In this document: in pieces, positions 57,451 through 64,000 of the stretch
Layout: each line of letters starts with the position of its first letter
Position numbering within the stretch: the stretch's first letter is position 1
Assembly (NCBI GenBank): GCA_023055425.1
Contig: JALGPY010000009.1
Location: 54,436,616 to 54,500,615 of the forward strand
Direction: 5' to 3'
Length of the DNA: 64,000 nt
DNA from: Linanthus parryae
Lineage: Eukaryota; Streptophyta; Magnoliopsida; Ericales; Polemoniaceae
Notes under the pieces: generated by a model
The model's input: only the letters and a program-made list of their open reading frames with translations
The model's database searches: none
What the model was told of the DNA's origin: nothing
Program-made: the position numbers and the translations under genes

Positions 57451-57959
57451 GGTCACGTTTGGTTTTTCGGACTAGCCGGACTAGACTGTACTGGACTGGA
57501 CTAGGTCGGATAGGATTGGATTGGACTAGATGTATTATATTTAATATTGTGTTTGGTTATGTACCGTACAAAGTATTATGAATAGTTGTTGGTGTAATTA
57601 ATGTTCAATCCAACTATACTGAATAGTCCAATACTATTAATACTCTCTTGAGGGAGGGGATTAAAATAGGGTATTAAGTCCATGTTTTTCACTATTTAAT
57701 ACCGGTATTAAATTTAATCCAGAACAAACCAAACAAAGTATTTATAAGGGGATTGATTCTTACAAAGCAGAAAATGATTCTTACAAAGCCACTAGCATTA
57801 TCTATGCATCTAATGACCAATGAAATTGCACAAATGATGTTAGTGGCTTTGTAAGAATCATTTTCTGCTTTGTAAGAATCATTTCCCTATTTATAATTAC
57901 AGTACTATAATTAGTTCAATACTAGTTAATGCTACTAATACTAGAAAACCAAACATGCC
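57451..57959. mobile_element. MITE with GTTTGGTTTT-type ends, carrying a nested foldback
   Basis: The left end GGTCACGTTTGGTTTTTC and right end AAAACCAAACATGCC are imperfect complements, and both lead into CTAG/CTAAT-rich subterminal sequence. The target duplication is not convincing. Inside, the foldback at 57,754-57,881 interrupts it. Confidence 0.5.
57754..57881. repeat. Perfect 41-bp inverted repeat with a 46-base loop
   Basis: 57,754-57,794 and 57,841-57,881 are exact reverse complements. Each arm itself contains ATTCTTACAAAGC twice. The flanks GGGGAT and TTTCCC are not a clear target duplication. Confidence 0.9.
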
Positions 57960-58716
57960 ATCATTGATCAGGATTAAGTTGCATCAAGATGGGTCATCGT
58001 TTAATTAGAGCACCATGTCAAGTTTACGAGAAATTTTTTAGTGCTCTACACCCAATCAATATATGCCACTTGACTGCTCTGTCAGTGATTGACGGAACAT
58101 TCATTAGATGTGGAGCACTACGTGGTGTTTTTCACTAAAAAATTGATCCAAATTTACTCTTGAGACAAGCAATAATTACTCGGGGTGTTTTTCCTTTTTT
58201 TTTTTTTTGAGAAGTGAAAGAGTTTTTCCTCACTAGAAGAGCCAAATGGAAATCCATCCCAAAGTCTTGGGGTAAAAACGAAATAAACGTAAAATAGACG
58301 TGAAGGGAACCCAAGAACGTATTAATGCTCATCACGTTACCAAATCGTCCTCTATTCCTTAGTTCTCTCATTCATCACAATTCTCTCTCGCAAAGCTCCA
58401 CCTCCGATTCGCAAGGTACTCCTCTCTCTCTCTCTCTCTCTCTCAGGCTATTTATTCTTCGTTGATCGTTATCTACTACTCTGATCTCACTCCCAATACC
58501 TCTGTATCTGCAACTTGAATTTGTCTCTCTTCATGAGTAGATAGATTTTTTGTTAGAGAGAACTGATTTTCGATTTCAACCCTAACCCAGAATCTAATTT
58601 CCGTTGAATTCGAAAACCCATTACTCAGAATTCGATAATCCTCTGGTTTTGACTCATGGGTCGTTGCCATCTAATCTAGTTTTTCATTGGGGAATTTCGT
58701 CGAACAGGTTACAGGC

Positions 58717-58989
58717 ATGGGAGGAAGCAACGCACCGAACTGGGCTGAGCAATGGGGAAGCGGCGGAGGAGGAGATGTGTATGAGAAGCCGAAGACGGGG
58801 AAGGCGAAGCTGGGCGGCGGCGGCGGCGGAAGCAAGAAGATGGTGGTGGTGAAGGAGGCGGCGAGCAAGGGTTTGGGGAAGGCGAAGACGGTGGCGGTGG
58901 TGGGTGCGAAGAAGGTGAAGGTTGGATCTACGATTGGGATCAAGTGGGTCAAGAAACAGTACCAGAAGAGGTGTTCTTCTTCCAAATGA
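58717..58989 (+). CDS. Small Gly/Lys-rich plant protein, 90 residues
   Basis: The ATG at 58,717 opens MGGSNAPNWAEQWGSGGGGD, followed by a poly-Gly run (residues 33-38), a Lys/Ala/Val-rich middle and a C-terminus GIKWVKKQYQKRC. Small plant proteins with the pattern MGG-x-P-x-W-A-x-Q-W-G near the start and IKWVK-x-Q-x-QK near the end form a conserved, functionally uncharacterised family (from memory; not searched). The leader appears to have an intron: donor CAAG/GTACTC at about 58,414, a CT repeat, and an acceptor at GAACAG or TTACAG just before the ATG. No signal peptide or membrane segment is evident. The frame is GC-richer than its surroundings, as expected of a real gene with poly-Gly. Confidence 0.75.
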   Translation: MGGSNAPNWAEQWGSGGGGDVYEKPKTGKAKLGGGGGGSKKMVVVKEAASKGLGKAKTVAVVGAKKVKVGSTIGIKWVKKQYQKRCSSSK

Positions 58990-59947
58990 TGATACAGAGA
59001 AAAGATGAGATTGATAGAGATAGAGGTGGTGGGTATAGATACAGCTTTTGATCTTCATTTGGTGAATTGAAATTTGAGTTGAAATGAGTTTTGGACTTGT
59101 TGTTTGGGATTCTAATGGTCTGCTAATTGATCTTCTTATTGGGAGAGATCAATGTTAATGAATTGTTGTTTAGGATAATTTGGTATCATGATAGAGCTTT
59201 TTGACATGCGTTTGTTTGCAGTCATTTTGATGAGATGATTTGATTAGCGAGACGATACAAGATGAATTTGTTAGTCAAATCATCTCTATTTTCTCAAAAT
59301 GCTTCCTGAAAAAAACCAGGTAAACCACTCTAGACAAGGGACTAGTAGTCGTCTTCACGAACAATGGCGGTTTTCTTTGAAAACTATGTCGAATCATAAA
59401 CAACTTGGTTTGGTTTGGTTTGGTTTTTATTTCACATAGTTATGGGTTTTAGTGGGGAAAAAAACCCTAGTTCCAAGGCTACTCTAGCTTTAGAATAGCA
59501 ATAGTTTATGTTTGAATTTTGAACCCCTTTATAATTGGGTTCAACCTGCTCGTTTAACAATTCTAGAGACACATACCAGCTTTGATCAATGTCTATAAAC
59601 CTAGTTTTGAGTGACATATAAGGAGGGATGAAGAGGGATAAATTGTAGTACATGTTATCTCAGTTTGCATTTGGGTGTGGTATAAGTAACATACTACTAC
59701 ATGTACAATATATTCAGCTTATCTCTATCACATTTTCTCATAAAAACTTATATTACCTCCTAGATGGTATAAGCAAGTATAAAGAGTTCGGGCATAGAAT
59801 AAGTGGTGGGATAAGACTAAACTACCTCATAACATATCTACGAGTTACCTTAACACACTCAGCGTTGAAATGCTTCTCAATTCCAAGTAACTTTTCTTAT
59901 CCCACCTTATATCATGTTCTACCAAACAATGAAAATAACATTTTCAT
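58990..59947. other. 3' flank of the small gene and intergenic DNA
   Basis: The first 200 bases are probably 3' UTR. A (GGTTT)n run occurs at about 59,405-59,427. The segment 59,690-59,940 may be a MITE (GTGTGGTATAAG and CTTATATCATGTT near the ends) but the ends are not firm. Confidence 0.4.
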
Positions 59948-62683
59948 TGCAACAACCCCCTTATCCGGCTCGGGACAAGACCGGGAGGGCGATGCTTAAT
60001 AGAAGTGGCGGAGATCAAAAGCAATATATATTCCACAACAAGAACTTATATTATTAAACATTAAACAAGAGTCTTACACAAAAGGTGCTTATTATTACAA
60101 AACAACTTAACAAAACTAGAAACTAGTTATGACATTATCAGTCTAGGTGAGTCTCGCGCCCCTTCTATTCCTTAAGTTCCAGCTCCTAGACCTGCGGTGG
60201 GAAGAAAACAACAGGAACCGCAGTTTTGAAAGTCAGCAATAAATACTGAGTGAGCTACACCTTATCATGTAAAACAGGAAAGATAATATAAAATGATGCG
60301 GCGTAATTTAAATAAAGTGAAAGTGGCAGAGAATAAGTAAAACTTTATCAGAGTTTGCAACGGTAAAGCAACAGTGATAATCAAATCACGAATGACAATA
60401 TCGAAAGCGGTATACATTTTAATTAAGTCATTCATAAGTGCCATTTTCCAATTAGAATTCGAATCCATTTATCAGCTTTCGAATATAGAATCAAAGAATC
60501 CAGTTATTAAGCACAGTACCGGAAACAGTAATTGCCAACAAAGGGCCTCCTCAATGGCCAACAAAGGGCCTCCTTAGTAACAATGGCCAACAACGGGCCT
60601 CCTTAATGGCCAACAACGGGCCTCCTCAATGGCCAACAAAGGGCCTCCCAAATAGTAACAGAATCTGGTACATGCGGTGTTCCACTTTACGTTATTAATA
60701 GATTATTATTTCGTGAGAGTTTCTGAGAACATTATTTACAAGTCAAAGTTTGACACGAAGAAACACATAACAATATAGTTTTGAGACAAGTATAAAATCA
60801 TGTTCGACAAATGTAATCCACAAATATATATTTTGAGACAGAAAATAAAGTCAAAGTATGACACGAATGAAGCTATGCACGCTAGGCTAAGCATGTAATC
60901 TCACCTGAAGTTGGCTCAGCAGTTAATACGTAGGATGGTCGATGAAGCCTATGTCAACGAATCCGTCTCCTACAAATTTTAGAAATATCTAGTCACAACA
61001 GTGTTATTTCTTATAACCAAATGCATGGATGCTTATTTGACTAGGTTGAAACTAAGTTTGTCCCAATAACCTCCCCAAATGAATTCCCAATTTATAAATA
61101 TTTCAGAAACAATTTTAACATTAAATAATCAAAGCTTGTAAATATTTATCAAAGCAGACAAGTAACATTTAAAGACTATTTCTAAAATAATAATATTCGA
61201 TTTGCTAATACTTTTTTATTGATAAAAATATTTGTTATAAATAATTGAAACTTACGACTTGTTTAAATAAACTAGAGTGACAATTTATTAGAATAGCATT
61301 ATACATATTATTATGACTTATTTTTGAAGAAAACATTATTATTTTCTAGTACTAAAACACATTTTTTATCACAAAAGGCCTTTATTTTATTTTATTTTAT
61401 TTTATTTTATTTTAAGCTACCTATAATATGATATTAAATAACAAATTACTAAATAAGATAAATCAACCCATAACAGCCCCTTCTAAGGTTTTAGGAAACT
61501 ACACATAGTCACCCCTAATAATGCAGTTGGTATGAAATGCAACTTCCACCCTTATAAAGTTTAGGAAAAGTGCATCTAACACCCCCCTCCACCATAACTC
61601 ACGGCAACCACAACCCAACCCGATCCAAATGCAAGTTTCAGCCACCAAAATCAAGTTTTGACAGTAAATAACGAACAAGGGGAAGTTTTAGATCATACCG
61701 AAGTCAAGAAGCGTGAGAAATGATCGAAGAACGCGACGGGTCGAGTCGTCGAAATTTCCGCCGGTGATGGAGCTCGACGGCGGCGTTAATGGCCTCCTTG
61801 GCCGTGCTTGAGCCTTCTGCTGTACCGGTCGGCCTCCTGGGAGTCGCCTGGGAGGGACGAGAGGGAGTGGGTGGAGCTGGTTCACTCCGGCAAGCTTCCC
61901 CGCCGGAAACAATGGAGGACGGCGGCGACTGGTGGTCTCCTGATGCGGCGGCTTTTGCTGCTGCAACCCTCTCCTTTCTTCCTTCTTTCTGGTCGCGAAT
62001 AGTGATAGAGGGAGAGAGAGCGAAGTTGGAGACAAGCGGAGCAGGGGGTGGTGGAGGCTCGGGTGGCTTTCCCGACGACGGCAGCGGTGGCAGTGGGTGG
62101 CTTTGCCACTGCTTGCTGCTGCTGCTACTGCTTCCTTCGGCTGGGGAAGAACAAGACAGAGAGGTAGAGAGGAAGAGATGTAGAGATGATGGCGGTGAAG
62201 TTGGTGATGGTGATGCCGGTGGTTGTTGTTTCGCCGGAGAAGATGAGAGAGAGAGAGATAGTGGTGGTGGTTGTGTGTCATGGCAGGGGGTTTGCTGGGT
62301 TTAAATAGGGAAGAGAAGGGCGGTGTGAGGAGTTGAGGGCGGCAGAAATGATGGAGGCGGTGATGGTGATTGAAATGGAGGGCGGTGATGTCGTTGCCGT
62401 GGTCGCGAAGCACAAGGAAGAATAGAAAAAGAAATTTTCATTTTATTAAATATGTGATAAAGAGAAAGGATTGGGTGTGGAAGAAGTATGAGTTAACGCG
62501 GTGGTCGTTATCGCGAGAAAGTCTATAAAAATAAAAATAATCGCGCAAAAATTAAAATTTTCACCCTTGTTTCCCGTCTACTAGAATTAGCGAAAATTAC
62601 CCAAATTACTGATCGCAACCTAAATTTTAATTATTACGTCACAAATTACTAAATTACCCTTTAGTTAAACGCGGGGTATTACA
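59948..62683 (-). mobile_element. Solo LTR C, Tekay/Del-like family, minus orientation
   Basis: In minus sense it starts TGTAATACCCCGCG at 62,683 and ends GGGGGTTGTTGCA at 59,948, 2,736 bases. The flanks TTCAT (59,943-59,947) and TCCAT (62,684-62,688) look like a 5-bp duplication with one change. No primer site or interior adjoins it. The long histidine/proline-rich frame at 61,688-62,413 is leader sequence, equivalent to the C-rich leaders of LTRs A and B. A (TTTTA)n run lies at 61,378-61,414. Confidence 0.75.
60534..60650. repeat. Minisatellite in LTR C, five units of 23-29 bp
   Basis: Units contain GGCCAACAAAGGGCCTCC or GGCCAACAACGGGCCTCC, each a potential small hairpin (GGCC...GGCC). Starts are near 60,534, 60,557, 60,586, 60,609 and 60,632. 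LTRs A and B lack it. Confidence 0.9.
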
Positions 62684-62714
62684 TCCATAACATGTCTTAT
62701 TTGTATAATCATAT

Positions 62715-63127
62715 TGTTAGCATTTGGTACGCCCGTGTGGGGTGCCCAATGCAATTATCCTAATTTTATGGGGTTAGTTGAGACAAGCTCAAAGCTTTTG
62801 GAGTTAGTAGCAAAGACATAAATCCTAGGAGGTAATGTTGCAATTGGGTATAAGTCTGTCTATATAAGGAGACAGACTCCTCATTATTTTAAACACTACT
62901 GTAAAGATCATGTGTTGATCATCATACACTAAACCCTAGACTCTCTCTCTAACTAGCCTCCATTGGTGGAACTTGGTGTGGATCAGAGCTTTCGTCATAG
63001 TGATTCGAGCCAGACTGTGGGAGCAATCCGCTGTGCTTAGGAGTTAAGGAAGACAAGGTAAACAAATGAATCTTCCGCTATAATTCATGTTGTAGATCTG
63101 TATGTGACATATCAAGTTACTCCTTCA
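62715..63127 (+). repeat. 5' LTR of a Ty1/copia element
   Basis: It ends TTCA just before the initiator-Met primer site TGGTATCAGAGCC (63,129-63,141). The start at TGTTAG (62,715) is the best TG in range but not proven. A TATA box (CTATATAAGGAGAC) lies near 62,860. Confidence 0.65.
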
Positions 63128-63128
63128 T

Positions 63129-64000
63129 TGGTATCAGAGCCTAGGCTTGTTTTTCGTCCCTCATTATGCGAACCCGAATCTGCTTATAAAATCGATTTTC
63201 TGAAAATCATAATCTGTGGACGAAACCTATATGGTTAGATATGATTTTTCACAAGGATTCCAGAAATATAAATTTTGTAATTTTTGGACGAACAGAGAAT
63301 TAGTTATGAATATTTTAAGATTCGGAACTGTATAAATCTGGACTGTTTTGATCTGATCTGTAATTCGATTTTTTCAAAAGTTGTTAGAATTGATTTTTGA
63401 ATACATAATCGGAATCAGGGTGAAGAGACGAGTACAATGATATAAGTTTCATCGGAAAAGGAGGCCGAGAAGGCGGCGCGTGGGCTTCACGCGCCACCGA
63501 AGCCGCCCCACGCGCCGCACGCGCCAAAGGGCTGCGGCGAGCTGCTGACGTGGCAGGTGACGTGGTGGTGATGTTGTGGCATCTTACGTGGCATGATGAA
63601 GTGGTAGCTGACGCCAGCACATGGCTAGCGTGGCTTGCCACGTGGAAGCTGACGTGGCACAAGGCCCTACGGCGGCGCGTGAGGGCGCGTGCGGCCTCCT
63701 CCCGCCGTTAAATTTTGCCAAATTATTTTTCTACAGACTCATAACTAAATTTCCTATTTTCTGGGATTTTCTCATAATTTTTTGAAAACCAAAAAAAAAT
63801 TAATTTCCAGAGTTATTAATTAGTGTTTAGCACACTTTCCGAGGTAATTAGACGACCTTAAACACACTGTTTTGAGCCCAATTTTTTTTTGGAGACTTAG
63901 ATTATTTTTCCCTACTGTCTACCATAGGTGGTGAGACCTTGGGGGGTTTAGGGCAATTTTCGATCTTTTTAGTTGATTAGATTATTGTTTACTAATGTCC
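63129..64000 (+). mobile_element. Primer site and untranslated leader of a copia element, running off the right edge
   Basis: Downstream of the primer site there is no gag start within 870 bases. The leader contains a GC-rich block (63,465-63,710) with hairpins, for example GGCGCGTG/CACGCGCC around GGCTT at 63,475-63,495, and five ACGTGG motifs between 63,548 and 63,657. Gag-pol, if present, lies beyond the window. Confidence 0.65.

Noticed and set aside
61688..62413. A 241-codon minus-strand open frame rich in His, Pro and Ser
   Set aside because: It lies within solo LTR C at the place where the sister LTRs have unrelated C-rich leader frames. Its composition reflects CAC/CCT repeats and no domain is visible.
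1..64000. CRISPR array, bacterial operon or organellar insertion
   Set aside because: No evenly spaced direct repeats with unique spacers, no Shine-Dalgarno-led gene strings, and no recognisable plastid or mitochondrial genes.

Overview
This is nuclear DNA of a flowering plant, most likely a eudicot. The signs are spliced genes with plant-type introns, a GAMYB-class R2R3-MYB gene with a miR159 target site, a plant F-box/LRR gene, and dense plant retrotransposons (Ty1/copia, Athila-like and Tekay/Del-like Ty3/gypsy, TRIM, L1-type LINEs) with hAT, Tourist and other MITEs. I found no prokaryotic operons, no CRISPR arrays, no rRNA and no complete tRNA gene. I cannot name the species.

Only three genes look intact. 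An F-box/LRR gene with one coding exon lies at 1,238-2,635. A three-exon GAMYB-like MYB gene lies at 39,893-41,772. A 90-residue glycine/lysine-rich protein is encoded at 58,717-58,989.

Layout. A LINE 3' end (1-1,042) abuts the F-box gene. At 2.9-6.8 kb are two decayed copies of an unrecognised coiled-coil gene family; the block recurs at 33.7-37.1 kb, with an inverted extra copy at 32.4-33.6 kb. A non-autonomous, minus-strand copia-like element (8,146-11,748) has an internal region packed with short hairpins instead of pol. A TRIM (12,259-12,590), LINE debris and one copy of a second duplicated relic (13.6-14.7 kb) follow. A young Athila-like element with one gag-type ORF and no pol (14,657-22,015) is inserted in a LINE ORF1. 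At 22-29.2 kb are that LINE, a hAT end, a solo Tekay-like LTR sitting in a LINE RNase H domain, more LINE pieces and the second copy of the 13.6 kb relic. A 5'-truncated LINE closes the second coiled-coil block (37.1-38.1 kb). The MYB gene is followed by about 2 kb of degenerate tandem repeats and a Tourist MITE. From 49.2 to 64 kb is a nest: a copia-like element holding a TIR element and cut by a Tekay-like LTR, a 785-bp hAT element with target duplications, a foldback repeat, the small gene, a second solo LTR, and the 5' end of a copia element running off the right edge.

Because several segments are duplicated, the window supplies its own 'before insertion' alleles for some transposons, giving relative dates. 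The most unusual signal is the hairpin array of the 8.1-11.7 kb element: arms differ from hairpin to hairpin but stay self-complementary around a near-constant five-base loop. All mismatch counts and coordinates were read by eye.
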